Shown here: one piece after another, positions 17,337 through 25,870 of the stretch
Layout of the letters: each line of letters opens with the position of its first letter
Position numbering within the stretch: the first letter of the stretch is position 1
Assembly (NCBI GenBank): GCA_949742535.1
Contig: CATJQX010000127.1
Coordinates: 1 to 60,276, forward strand
Reading direction: 5' to 3'
DNA: 60,276 nt
Source: an uncultured Muribaculaceae bacterium
GTDB taxonomy: Bacteria > Bacteroidota > Bacteroidia > Bacteroidales > Muribaculaceae
Notes under the pieces: model-generated
What the model saw: only the letters and a program-made list of their open reading frames with translations
What the model was told of the DNA's origin: nothing
Databases searched by the model: none
Program-made: the position numbers and the translations under genes

Positions 17337-18299
17337 ATGCGGCAAGTTGTAAATATATTGTTTTTGGGGGGTGCCAAACGTGTGGCGATGGGACGTCTTT
17401 TCATAGAAGCCGGTCGCAGGCTCGGTATGGAAGTAGTGTTGTTTTCATATGAACTTTCCACGGAAGTGCCTGTTTCCGAGGTGTCGCGTGTGATTGTGGG
17501 GCGTAGGTGGAACGATCCCGCCCTGATGGAGGATCTCCATGAAGTCGTGACTGAGAACCGGATAGACATAATCATACCGTTTGTGGACCCGGCTGTAGAG
17601 ATCGCCGCGCGTTATTGCATGTCGGATCCGTCGGTATGGACTCCTTTTAAAGACGGTGTGCTAGCCGCGCATATGTTTGACAAGTGTAAGGCGGATGAAC
17701 TGTTCCGGAATATAGGTGTGCCTGTGCCGCGCAATGCCGGACTGGAAAAAATCACAGGAGAGGTAATAGCGAAACCACGTCATGGGTCTGCCTCCAAGGG
17801 GATCAGGGTCATGGAAAACGATGAGTATGCGGCTATGCGCAGCCGTGGCGAGACCGACGGATATATTTTTCAGGAATATATATCTGACAGGGAAGAGTAT
17901 ACTGTGGATTGTTACGTGGCGTCAGACGGCAAGGTCATATGTGCTGTACCCCGTCGCCGCCTGGAGGTAGCCGGTGGTGAAGTGGTCTCTACGGTTACTG
18001 TAGCTGATAAAGATATCGCGGCGATTAGCCGTAACGTGTTGGAAGGGCTTTCGCTACGTGGCGCGGTTACCATCCAGTTTCTGCGCGACCGCACTGACGG
18101 CAGACTTATGATAATGGAACTTAATCCACGTCTTGGCGGTGGCGCGGTGTGTGCGGTATACGCAGGGGCTGATATACCCGCTTTTATTCTCACAGACTGG
18201 AGAGACGGGAAAGTCCCAGTATGCGATGACTGGCAAGCTGGGGTAAAGACGTGCCGCTATTTCGAAGATGTGGTATTCAAGCCTGGTAAAGATGCCTGA
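17337..18299 (+). CDS. ATP-grasp domain protein in nonulosonate cluster
   Basis: This 320-aa protein has a Rossmann-like pre-ATP-grasp domain (NILFLGGAKRVAMGRLF) and an ATP-grasp fold: VIAKPRHGSASKGIRV (about 142-157), the hinge YIFQEYISDREEYTVDCYV (about 175-193) and the magnesium-binding MIMELNPRLGGGA (about 261-273). ATP-grasp enzymes join a carboxylate to an amine or thiol with ATP. Its place between legB-like and neuB-like genes suggests it modifies the sugar acid or a precursor, for example by adding an amino acid; this is inference. Its stop overlaps a possible upstream neuB start (ATGCCTGA at 18292), suggesting tight coupling. Confidence 0.82.
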   Translation: MRQVVNILFLGGAKRVAMGRLFIEAGRRLGMEVVLFSYELSTEVPVSEVSRVIVGRRWNDPALMEDLHEVVTENRIDIIIPFVDPAVEIAARYCMSDPSVWTPFKDGVLAAHMFDKCKADELFRNIGVPVPRNAGLEKITGEVIAKPRHGSASKGIRVMENDEYAAMRSRGETDGYIFQEYISDREEYTVDCYVASDGKVICAVPRRRLEVAGGEVVSTVTVADKDIAAISRNVLEGLSLRGAVTIQFLRDRTDGRLMIMELNPRLGGGAVCAVYAGADIPAFILTDWRDGKVPVCDDWQAGVKTCRYFEDVVFKPGKDA

Positions 18300-18315
18300 T
18301 ACAGGAAATAAAGTG

Positions 18316-19332
18316 ATGGAAAAGAGTGATAAGGTTATAATAATAGCCGAAGCGGGTGTAAACCATAACGGAGACTATGACCGTGCGGTAGAAATGATAC
18401 ATGCGGCTAAGGCTGCGGGTGCCGATTATGTGAAGTTCCAGACAGCAGTACCGGAATTGGTTATCTCCTCAATAGCTCCTAAAGCCGAATATCAGAAGGA
18501 GACAACCGGTGGTAATGAGAGTCAGCTTGAGATGTGTCGTAAAATACATCTCAGACTGGAGGATTATGCCCCGCTGAGGGATATCTGCATGGAAGTCGGG
18601 ATAGGATTCATGTCGACGCCGTTTGATCTGGTGTCGATAGATTGTCTGGCCGGGCTTGATATGGATTACTGGAAAATACCCTCAGGCGAGATCACCAATC
18701 TGCCTTATTTGCGAAAAATAGGTAAACGCGGTGAGAAAGTGATCCTGAGTACCGGTATGTCTGAACTCACAGAGATAAAGGATGCCCTTGACATACTCGA
18801 GGAAGCCGGCACTCCGAAATCGAACGTAATATTGCTGCACTGCAATACACAGTATCCTACCCCGTTCTGCGATGTGAATCTTCGTGCCATGGATGCCCTT
18901 GCTACTCTGGGAGTCGCAGCTGTGGGGTACAGTGATCATACGGTAGGGATTGAAGTCTCTGTGGCGGCGGTGGCTCTTGGAGCCAAAGTAATTGAAAAGC
19001 ATTTTACGCTTGATAAATCCCTCCCGGGGCCTGACCATAAGGCGTCGCTTGATCCTGTTGAACTCAAGGCGATGGTTGAGGCTGTCAGACATATAGAGGA
19101 GGCTCTTGGGAATGCCGGAAAACATGTTAGCGCGTCGGAGCGTCCTAATATCGAGATTGCCAGAAAGAGCATTGTGGCGGCAAAGGATATAAAGAAAGGA
19201 GATATTCTTTCTGAGGACAATATTACGGTTAAGCGCCCAGGAAACGGTATCTCGCCGATGTTGTGGGACAATGTTGTCGGTACGAAGGCATGCCGCGATT
19301 TCATGGCTGATATGCTGATCACTCTTGACTGA
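18316..19332 (+). CDS. neuB: N-acetylneuraminate/legionaminate synthase family (NeuB/LegI-like)
   Basis: The protein (338 aa from ATG 18316) begins IIIAEAGVNHNGDYDRA, the classic NeuB start, and continues with ADYVKFQT, MSTPFD, KIPSGEITNLPYL, ILLHCNTQYPTP, GYSDHTVG and IEKHFTLDKSLPGPDHKASL (shortened), followed by a C-terminal antifreeze-like SAF domain (about 280-338). NeuB enzymes condense phosphoenolpyruvate with a C6 amino sugar to give a nine-carbon acid such as sialic or legionaminic acid. Which sugar is used cannot be told; the LegB-like neighbour favours legionaminic type. An alternative start at 18292 overlaps the upstream stop. Confidence 0.88.
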   Translation: MEKSDKVIIIAEAGVNHNGDYDRAVEMIHAAKAAGADYVKFQTAVPELVISSIAPKAEYQKETTGGNESQLEMCRKIHLRLEDYAPLRDICMEVGIGFMSTPFDLVSIDCLAGLDMDYWKIPSGEITNLPYLRKIGKRGEKVILSTGMSELTEIKDALDILEEAGTPKSNVILLHCNTQYPTPFCDVNLRAMDALATLGVAAVGYSDHTVGIEVSVAAVALGAKVIEKHFTLDKSLPGPDHKASLDPVELKAMVEAVRHIEEALGNAGKHVSASERPNIEIARKSIVAAKDIKKGDILSEDNITVKRPGNGISPMLWDNVVGTKACRDFMADMLITLD

Positions 19333-19339
19333 TGAATTT

Positions 19340-20221
19340 ATGGCTATGGATAGGTTATATTCCGGCATGCCTGTATACGAGGCAGTAAAGGCTATAGTTG
19401 ACACCCTCTCGCCACGATATGGAGAAGGGGAGGGGAAAGCCATGGCCCGCATCATATTCGAGAATATCAAGGGTTGGAAGCCGGTTGATCTTGCAATAAA
19501 GGCGAATGAGCATCTCACGTCGTTTGCAGTTGAACAGATCGATGATGCCGTAAGCCGGCTTATGGCCAATGAGCCTATCCAATATATCTTCGGGAATACG
19601 TGGTTCTACGGAATGAGATTCAAGGTAACCCGTGATACCTTGATACCCCGTCCAGAAACTGCGGAACTTGTGGATATCATTGTGAATGAAAACCGGAGGA
19701 AAGATCTCAGGGTACTTGATCTGTGCACTGGAAGCGGTTGTATAGCTGTCGCTCTTGCCCGCAATCTGCCGTTCTCCAACGTGACAGGCGCCGATATCAG
19801 CGACAAGGCGCTTGCTGTAGCTGAGGAAAACTCCGATTCGCTGCATGCCGGAGTTGTTTTTGAAAAGGCTGATATATTGTCGACCGGGGGGCAGTCGCTT
19901 TTCAATGGCAGGACATTTGACATAATAGTCAGCAATCCCCCTTATATTGCAGATAGTGAGAAGAAAGAAATGGAGAGCAATGTGCTCGATTTTGAACCTG
20001 CGCTCGCTCTTTTTGTGCCGGATGACGATCCGTTGGAATTTTATCGGGCGATTTTCTCGATCGGTAGCGAAGTTCTGGCTCCCGACGGTGTGGTGTATTG
20101 CGAAATCAATCCCTTGTACGCAAAGGATCTTGTGAAGTTGGGTAACAGTGCCGGCTTCGGCGATGTAAGGATCCTGCGTGACAGTTACGGGAAAGAGCGT
20201 TTTATGATAGCACGCAGGTAA
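19340..20221 (+). CDS. prmC: Peptide chain release factor N5-glutamine methyltransferase
   Basis: PrmC methylates the glutamine of the GGQ motif in release factors. The 293-aa protein has the PrmC N-terminal helical domain, the substrate-binding NEPIQYIFGNTWFYG, PRPETAELVD, the S-adenosylmethionine motif LDLCTGSGC (126-134) and the catalytic NPPY (N199-Y202). I prefer the ATG at 19340, 7 bp after the neuB stop; the frame is open to a TTG at 19325 and a further ATG lies at 19346. It starts a housekeeping trio with recX and comF, yet is packed tightly behind the neuB-like gene. Confidence 0.94.
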   Translation: MAMDRLYSGMPVYEAVKAIVDTLSPRYGEGEGKAMARIIFENIKGWKPVDLAIKANEHLTSFAVEQIDDAVSRLMANEPIQYIFGNTWFYGMRFKVTRDTLIPRPETAELVDIIVNENRRKDLRVLDLCTGSGCIAVALARNLPFSNVTGADISDKALAVAEENSDSLHAGVVFEKADILSTGGQSLFNGRTFDIIVSNPPYIADSEKKEMESNVLDFEPALALFVPDDDPLEFYRAIFSIGSEVLAPDGVVYCEINPLYAKDLVKLGNSAGFGDVRILRDSYGKERFMIARR

Positions 20222-20249
20222 TCGGGTATAATTCACAATATTCAGACAG

Positions 20250-20747
20250 ATGGCATTTGTCCGTAAACAGATTTCAAAGGATGTGGCGCGCGTAAGGCTT
20301 GAAAACCTGTGCGCACGCTCGGAGCACTGCGAGTGGGAGCTGAAAGAGAAACTGAAAGGATGGATGATCATAGGCACTGATGCCGAAGAGATTCTGTCGG
20401 CACTGCATAAGGCAAGATTTTACGACGACCGCCGTTTCGCTTCTGCTTATGTGCGCGATAAAATGATGTACAACCGGTGGGGAAGGCGTAAGATCGCATA
20501 TGGGTTGATGGCGAAGCGGATTATCCGGGACATTATAAACGATGCTTTGGATGAGATTGACGACAATCTCTATGGCGAAATTCTTCTTGAATTTCTTCGC
20601 GGAAAGGCTCGTGCGATAAAAGAGGGAAACAGTTATGAGGGCAGAACCAAACTGTTTCGCGCGGCTGCCTCGCGTGGATATGAGACAGATCTGATTGCAA
20701 AATATATACGGTCCGGTGAAGTGTGGCCTGACGGGGAGGATATCTGA
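20250..20747 (+). CDS. recX: Regulatory protein RecX
   Basis: RecX binds RecA filaments and inhibits recombination. The 165-aa protein is all-helical and shows the three-helix repeats of the family: LENLCARSEHCEWELKEKL (shortened), ILSALHKARFYDDRRFASAYVRDK (shortened, with the FYDDRRFA core) and RWGRRKIAYGLMAKRI. Its length is typical. It lies 28 bp after prmC, and its stop overlaps the comF start by one base (TGATG), so the three genes probably form one unit. No recA is in the window. Confidence 0.9.
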   Translation: MAFVRKQISKDVARVRLENLCARSEHCEWELKEKLKGWMIIGTDAEEILSALHKARFYDDRRFASAYVRDKMMYNRWGRRKIAYGLMAKRIIRDIINDALDEIDDNLYGEILLEFLRGKARAIKEGNSYEGRTKLFRAAASRGYETDLIAKYIRSGEVWPDGEDI

Positions 20748-21481
20748 TGGGATTGAGGGATACGTGGTGTCTGATTCTTAAAGAGGGCGGAGATTGGCTT
20801 GGCGCGCTGTCTGATGTCATATTTCCGCGTATTTGCCAGGTTTGCGGCCGCGCATTGGTAAAAGGGGAGGAGGTGATGTGTCTGGACTGTATGGTGGGAA
20901 TGCCCCGCACAAATTTTCATATAAGCAGTTCAGCGACTCCGGTAACACGTATGACTGCAGAGGCGAAAATAATCAGGATGGCGTGTATGTTTTTCTACAG
21001 TAAAAAATCCGGTTATGCGGCCATGCTCAAAAAATCCAAATACAACGGTCATCCGGAGATAGACCGGACGCTTGGAAAACGGTTTGCAACAGAACTTATG
21101 CCTTCCGGATTTTTCGACGGTGTGGATCTGATTGTTCCGGTGCCGATGTTCAGATGGAAGAAACTGTGGCGAGGCTTTAATCAGGCGGAGGAAATTGCCC
21201 GTGGAGTAAGTATGGTTACCGGAATTCCCATAGCATATAATCTTGAGGCTGTAAGGCCACACTCTACCCAGACAAAAAAGTCTGCTACAGAACGCCGGTC
21301 ATTATCCGGATCATATTTCGGCGTATATGCGCCTGACGAACTGAAAGACAAGCATATACTGTTAGTGGACGATATAGTGACAACCGGAGGAACCGTAGCG
21401 GCATGTTCGCAAGCTCTTCGCGATGCAGTGCCATCGGTCAGAATCTCCCTGCTGTCACTCGCCCATACTGCCTATACCTGA
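20747..21481 (+). CDS. ComF family phosphoribosyltransferase-like protein
   Basis: The 244-aa protein has an N-terminal zinc-finger type cluster (CQVCGRALVKGEEVMCLDC, C-x2-C ... C-x2-C, about 29-47) and a C-terminal phosphoribosyltransferase domain with the PRPP loop HILLVDDIVTTGGTV (about 203-217). This is the ComF layout; relatives act in DNA uptake in competent bacteria, though in Bacteroidales the role is not proven. The ATG overlaps the recX stop. The gene converges on murI with only 5 bp between the stop codons, and I see no terminator there. Confidence 0.9.
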   Translation: MGLRDTWCLILKEGGDWLGALSDVIFPRICQVCGRALVKGEEVMCLDCMVGMPRTNFHISSSATPVTRMTAEAKIIRMACMFFYSKKSGYAAMLKKSKYNGHPEIDRTLGKRFATELMPSGFFDGVDLIVPVPMFRWKKLWRGFNQAEEIARGVSMVTGIPIAYNLEAVRPHSTQTKKSATERRSLSGSYFGVYAPDELKDKHILLVDDIVTTGGTVAACSQALRDAVPSVRISLLSLAHTAYT

Positions 21482-21486
21482 GAAAT

Positions 21487-22317
21487 TCATAACTCAATGG
21501 TGGTGGCTTCGATCTCCTGGCTCAGGAACAATGATGCCATTCCCGAAAATTTATAAGAATTTTCGGTGGTAAGATAGACTGTATCACCATTGTGGCTTAG
21601 CCTCGCCTCCATTGCCGGATGTCTTTTCAGATAGTCGGCGAGGCTCGTGGCTACGATTTCTCCCTGTTTGAGTAGCGATATATGGGCAGGAATATATTGA
21701 CGGATCTTGTTGTAGAGTAATGGATAATGCGTGCACCCGAGAATTATAGTGTCAATTTCTGGATCTTTTGCGAGTATGCGGTCAGCCTCCTGTTTCACAA
21801 AATAATCGGCACCGGCGTGCGCCGCCTCGCCGTTTTCTATGAGGGGCACCCACATAGGACATGCATGTCCCACGGTCTTGAACCCAGGATACAGCTTCGC
21901 GATCTCCATATCATAACTTTCGCTCTGTATGGTTCCGGGAGTGCCGAAGACACCGATATGGCCAGTGGATGTATGACGGCCGAGTTGTTCCACAGTCGGA
22001 CGTATCACGCCGAGCACGCGCTTGGTCGGGTCTATTGCAGGCAGATCGTGCTGCTGTATTGTGCGCAGGGCTTTTGCCGACGCTGTATTGCAGGCGAGAA
22101 TCACGAGCGGACAACCTTTGTCAAACAGATATCTGACAGCTTCGAGGGTGAAACGGTATACAATATCAAACGATCGTGTGCCATATGGAGCACGTGCGTT
22201 GTCGCCGAGATATATGTAGTCATGCTGTGGAAGCGCCTTACGTATTTCGTTGAGGATCGTAAGGCCGCCGTATCCGGAGTCAAAGATGCCGATGGGGCCT
22301 TTCTGTTTGCTGATCAT
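21487..22317 (-). CDS. murI: Glutamate racemase
   Basis: MurI makes D-glutamate for peptidoglycan. The 276-aa protein has GIFDSGYGGLTIL at the N-terminus, the first catalytic cysteine in LVILACNTASAKAL, the loop GVIRPTVEQL and the second catalytic cysteine in IILGCTHYPLL. Length is typical. It follows galE on the minus strand after 85 bp, but a strong hairpin (22337-22375) lies in between, so it may be transcribed separately or only partly with the galactose genes. Confidence 0.96.
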   Translation of the reverse strand: MISKQKGPIGIFDSGYGGLTILNEIRKALPQHDYIYLGDNARAPYGTRSFDIVYRFTLEAVRYLFDKGCPLVILACNTASAKALRTIQQHDLPAIDPTKRVLGVIRPTVEQLGRHTSTGHIGVFGTPGTIQSESYDMEIAKLYPGFKTVGHACPMWVPLIENGEAAHAGADYFVKQEADRILAKDPEIDTIILGCTHYPLLYNKIRQYIPAHISLLKQGEIVATSLADYLKRHPAMEARLSHNGDTVYLTTENSYKFSGMASLFLSQEIEATTIEL

Positions 22318-22336
22318 GCGTATGCTTAATCATAAT

Positions 22337-22375
22337 CACTTCCCGCGTCAGGCCATATACCTGACACGAGAAGTG
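22337..22375 (-). terminator. Hairpin after galE
   Basis: Two 16-nt arms (22337-22352 and 22360-22375) pair with two mismatches that become G-U wobbles in the minus-strand RNA; the loop is 7 nt. There is no strong T-run behind it on the minus strand, so termination may be partial. It separates galE from murI. Confidence 0.55.
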
Positions 22376-22402
22376 AGTTATAGGATATAGGGATTATGTA
22401 AA

Positions 22403-23437
22403 TTACATTATGCCGCGTTCACGGAGTTTGCACTGCCATGCCCAAGCTGAGCGCATGGTGTCTGCGATAGGTGTCTCGGCTTTCCATCCAAGTACTTCGT
22501 TGGCATACTGGGGATTTGCCCATACCTTTTCGATATCGCCTGCACGACGGCCTACAATCTTGTGGGGAACCTTTACTCCGGTGGCAGTCTCGAAAGTATT
22601 GATGAGTTCAAGAACTGAGAGACCGTTGCCGGTGCCGAGGTTGAAGATTTCTATTTTCTCGGAGCTCTTGTCATCGAGCATGCGTTCTACAGCTATTACA
22701 TGCGCTTTTGCAAGATCAACCACGTCGATGTAGTCGCGGATGCATGAACCGTCGGGGGTGTTGTAATCGTTGCCGAACACACTCAGTTCCTTGCGGATGC
22801 CTATGGCAGTCTGGGTAAGGAAGGGGATAAGGTTCTGGGGAACTCCGTTGGGTAGTTCGCCGATCTCTGCGCTCGGATGGGCGCCTACGGGATTGAAGTA
22901 GCGGAGTATTACGCTTTTGAACGGAGCACCGGCGTTGATGACGTCGGTGATTATCTCTTCGGAAATCTGCTTGGTGTTACCGTAAGGAGAGGTGGCCTTT
23001 TTTATGGGAGACTGCTCTGTTACGGGGTTTACGTCGGGTTCTCCGTAAACGGTGCATGACGAAGAGAATACGATCCCTTTCACATCACGTTCTGCCATTA
23101 CATCAAGCAGATTCATCAATGTGTTGAGGTTGTTGCGGTAATAAAGTACCGGCTTCTGCATGGATTCGCCTACAGCCTTGCTTGCAGCGAAATTGATGAT
23201 ACCTTTGATGCCGGGATATTTGTCGAAGAGGGAACGTACGGCTGCTATGTCTGTGCAATCTGCCTCTACGAAATCGGGGCGGATGCCGGTGATACGCTCT
23301 ATGCCGTCAAGAACCTCTATATTGGAGTTAGAGAGGTCGTCAATAATAACTACGGGATAGCCGGCCTGCTGCAGCTCGACGACGGTGTGTGAGCCAATAT
23401 AGCCGGTACCGCCGGTTACCAATATTCTGGGTTTCAT
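22403..23437 (-). CDS. galE: UDP-glucose 4-epimerase
   Basis: GalE interconverts UDP-galactose and UDP-glucose, the last step of the Leloir pathway. The 344-aa protein has the NAD motif VTGGTGYIGSHTVVEL (6-21), NFAASKAVGES, the catalytic SSSCTVYG and Y-x3-K in SPYGNTK, and the later RYFNPVGAHPS and IRDYIDVVDLA. It lies 16 bp after the nucleotidyltransferase gene on the same strand, downstream of galK, in a galactose operon. Confidence 0.96.
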   Translation of the reverse strand: MKPRILVTGGTGYIGSHTVVELQQAGYPVVIIDDLSNSNIEVLDGIERITGIRPDFVEADCTDIAAVRSLFDKYPGIKGIINFAASKAVGESMQKPVLYYRNNLNTLMNLLDVMAERDVKGIVFSSSCTVYGEPDVNPVTEQSPIKKATSPYGNTKQISEEIITDVINAGAPFKSVILRYFNPVGAHPSAEIGELPNGVPQNLIPFLTQTAIGIRKELSVFGNDYNTPDGSCIRDYIDVVDLAKAHVIAVERMLDDKSSEKIEIFNLGTGNGLSVLELINTFETATGVKVPHKIVGRRAGDIEKVWANPQYANEVLGWKAETPIADTMRSAWAWQCKLRERGIM

Positions 23438-23453
23438 ATTTCAGCGATAAAAA

Positions 23454-24356
23454 TTAGAACAGTTTGGCCGGATATGTGCCGTTTTCGTGGAGTTCGGCAA
23501 ATTTGGCGACAACTCCGGGACGATCGGCTGCATATGTCACGCCGAACCACTTGGAGTCTGTGTCCAGTACCTTCACAGTGGCTTCGCCAGAATTGATGAG
23601 GGCGTCGATACAGAGAGGAATGAAGAATTCGGCTTTGGGTGTGTTAAGATCGCGGTCGAGGAATTTGCGGAATTCACGTTCGCTGTATTCGAAATAGTCG
23701 GGTGTGAATCCCCACAGGTTCATTGAAACCGGAGTGTTGGGTGCGAGTGTCTGTTCCACGCCGTTTTCATCGGTGAACACGATGCGTCCGTCCTTGTCAT
23801 ATGAGATAGCTGTGCGCTCTACAACGGATGTAAGCTTGCCGTCTGTGGTTGAGCATACGCCACGGGCAACAGATCCGTTCTCTGTCATGGTGTTGCCTAC
23901 ACGGAAGCCTACCATGCAGTAGTCGCCTTTGTGGTTGCGTTCGCGTGACAGCTCTTTAGCTATAACCTCGAAAGCGTTGCGGCCATAGAAGTCATCGGCA
24001 TTGATTACTGCAAACGGTTCCTTGATGGCGTCCTTGCCCATCAGAACGGCGTGATTTGTTCCCCAGGGTTTTGTGCGGTCTTCAGGACAGGTATATCCTT
24101 CGGGGAGCTTGTCTGTGCTTTGGAATACAACTTCCACAGGCACATGACCTTCATATTTGGAGAGAATTTTTTCGCGGAAATCCTGTTCGAAGTCTTTGCG
24201 GATTACGAAAACCACTTTTCCGAATCCGGCCTGGAGTGCGTCATAAATAGAGTAGTCCATGATGGTCTCACCGTTAGGACCGAGCGGATCAAGCTGTTTG
24301 AGGCCTCCGTAGCGGCTGCCCATTCCGGCAGCAAGTACAAAAAGTGTGGGTTTCAT
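23454..24356 (-). CDS. Sugar-phosphate nucleotidyltransferase
   Basis: The 300-aa protein starts with the nucleotidyltransferase signature LFVLAAGMGSRYGGLKQLDP (5-24), has NADDFYG (about 118-124) as the metal-binding part, and a conserved MNLWGF and KAEFFIP. It is a glucose-1-phosphate uridylyl/thymidylyltransferase-like enzyme. Lying between galK and galE with no galT visible, it could make a UDP-sugar from galactose- or glucose-1-phosphate and so stand in for GalT; this is inference from position. The ATG at 24356 is chosen; a TTG at 24368 also lies in frame. Confidence 0.85.
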   Translation of the reverse strand: MKPTLFVLAAGMGSRYGGLKQLDPLGPNGETIMDYSIYDALQAGFGKVVFVIRKDFEQDFREKILSKYEGHVPVEVVFQSTDKLPEGYTCPEDRTKPWGTNHAVLMGKDAIKEPFAVINADDFYGRNAFEVIAKELSRERNHKGDYCMVGFRVGNTMTENGSVARGVCSTTDGKLTSVVERTAISYDKDGRIVFTDENGVEQTLAPNTPVSMNLWGFTPDYFEYSEREFRKFLDRDLNTPKAEFFIPLCIDALINSGEATVKVLDTDSKWFGVTYAADRPGVVAKFAELHENGTYPAKLF

Positions 24357-24465
24357 TTCAGATAACAAATGTAGTTATTTAGTTTGTTGATTGTGTTTGC
24401 ATGTAAATGCATAGTACCCTGCAGCATATATGGATATACTGCAGGGTCTATGGAAAAGTGTGTTA

Positions 24466-25599
24466 TCAGCCGAGCTTGCGGGCGCCGTCGGAAATGATTA
24501 CCGGGTATACCACGGGCTCGTGACCGTATTTCTCGTTGAACTTCGCTTTTGCGGTAGCGATGAAGTTGTCGTAAAGCTCGTTTTTCACGAGGTTGATGGT
24601 GCATCCGCCGAAACCGCCGCCCATAATGCGCGAGCCTGTTACGCCGCATTCTTTTGCGATGTCGTTGAGGTAGTCAAGCTCCTCGCAGGACACTTCGTAG
24701 TCTTTTGACAGACCGGCGTGTGTCTCATACATTTTCTTGCCTACAGTCTCGCAGTCGCCGGCCTGGAGGGCCTCGCATACGTCAAGCACGCGCTGTTTCT
24801 CTTCGATGACATATTTTGCACGGAAGAAGTCTTCTGCGTTGATATCGCTCTTGATGGAGTCAAGCATTTCCATTGTGGCGTCGCGGAGTGTTTCCACGCC
24901 GAGTTTGGCGGCAACACGCTCGCATGACTGGCGGCGTTTGTTGTAGGGGGAGTCTACAAGAGCATGTTTTACTTTGGAGTCAAGGAGCACCAGAGTATAT
25001 CCCTCGATGTTGAACGGATAGTATTCGAATTCCATCGAGCGGCAGTCAAGGCGCATCAGATGATCTTTCTTGCCGAATACGGATGCGAACTGGTCCATGA
25101 TACCGCAGTTCACACCGCAATAGTTGTGCTCTGTGGACTGACCAATCTTTGCAAGCTCGAATTTATCAATTGTATTTCCGTTGAAAAGGTCATTGAGTGC
25201 GAATGCGAAGCAGCTTTCAAGAGCGGCCGATGAGCTAAGACCTGCACCGAGAGGCACATTGCCGGCGAATACAGAGTCGAAGCCTTTGACAACACCTCCG
25301 CGTTTGATGATTTCACGGCAGATGCCGAAGATATAGCGTGCCCACTGCTGTTTGGGGGCGTCTTCTTCCTTGAGACCGAATTCGGCATATTCGTTGATAT
25401 CGACAGAGAATACGCGCACTTTGTCGGTGCCGTTAGGCTTGATTTCTGCCATGATTACTTTGTCGATCGCGCCTGGGAACACGAATCCGCCATTATAGTC
25501 GGTATGTTCGCCGATGAGGTTGATACGACCTGCAGAGGCGTACATGGTTCCGGGTTCTCCAAACTTCTCGGCGAAAATGCCTTTGATCTTTTCTTCCAT
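24466..25599 (-). CDS. galK: Galactokinase
   Basis: GalK phosphorylates galactose at C1. The 377-aa GHMP kinase has the signature GRINLIGEHTDYNGGFVFP (about 24-42), the ATP loop PLGAGLSSSAALE (about 116-128) and the C-terminal GSRIMGGGFGGCTI (about 337-350). It is the first gene of the minus-strand galactose operon galK, nucleotidyltransferase, galE; a -7 box lies about 120 bp upstream and a terminator of the glycoside hydrolase cluster ends just before it. Confidence 0.97.
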   Translation of the reverse strand: MEEKIKGIFAEKFGEPGTMYASAGRINLIGEHTDYNGGFVFPGAIDKVIMAEIKPNGTDKVRVFSVDINEYAEFGLKEEDAPKQQWARYIFGICREIIKRGGVVKGFDSVFAGNVPLGAGLSSSAALESCFAFALNDLFNGNTIDKFELAKIGQSTEHNYCGVNCGIMDQFASVFGKKDHLMRLDCRSMEFEYYPFNIEGYTLVLLDSKVKHALVDSPYNKRRQSCERVAAKLGVETLRDATMEMLDSIKSDINAEDFFRAKYVIEEKQRVLDVCEALQAGDCETVGKKMYETHAGLSKDYEVSCEELDYLNDIAKECGVTGSRIMGGGFGGCTINLVKNELYDNFIATAKAKFNEKYGHEPVVYPVIISDGARKLG

Positions 25600-25717
25600 A
25601 TTTGTAGTATAGTTTTAGATTTGAGGATTGTCTGTTTTTTATTCAATGTATACCTGGCAAATCAGACTTATATATGTGTAGTAAACCTGTTAAATGCCAT
25701 TGTTCATTTATTGAAGG

Positions 25718-25725
25718 CAAATTTA
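25718..25725 (-). promoter_or_regulatory. -7 box TAAATTTG before galK
   Basis: This perfect TAnnTTTG match on the minus strand lies about 120 bp before the galK start, downstream of the terminator at 25763-25807. It probably gives the galactose operon its own promoter. No -33 TTTG is seen at the usual distance. Confidence 0.5.
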
Positions 25726-25762
25726 CAAAATAATACGTAATAATTCTGTAAAAAATACATTT

Positions 25763-25807
25763 AAAAATGTCCCAAATTCTGCAAAATGCATTGTTTGAGA
25801 CATTTTT
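25763..25807 (-). terminator. Terminator of the glycoside hydrolase cluster
   Basis: A 9-bp stem (25763-25771 with 25799-25807) is extended after one mismatch by CAAA/TTTG (25773-25776 with 25794-25797). On the minus strand it follows the GH2 stop by about 65 bp and runs into a T-rich tail. It separates the GH genes from the galK operon. Confidence 0.65.
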
Positions 25808-25870
25808 ACTATAAATTTATGGCGGTTATGTTTCGAAACTGTGGGGTACGGAATGAACCGGTGGACCTGT

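Noticed and set aside
19355-20377. 340-codon minus-strand open frame over prmC
   Set aside because: PrmC with its NPPY motif is certain on the plus strand; the antisense frame is a by-product of codon bias.
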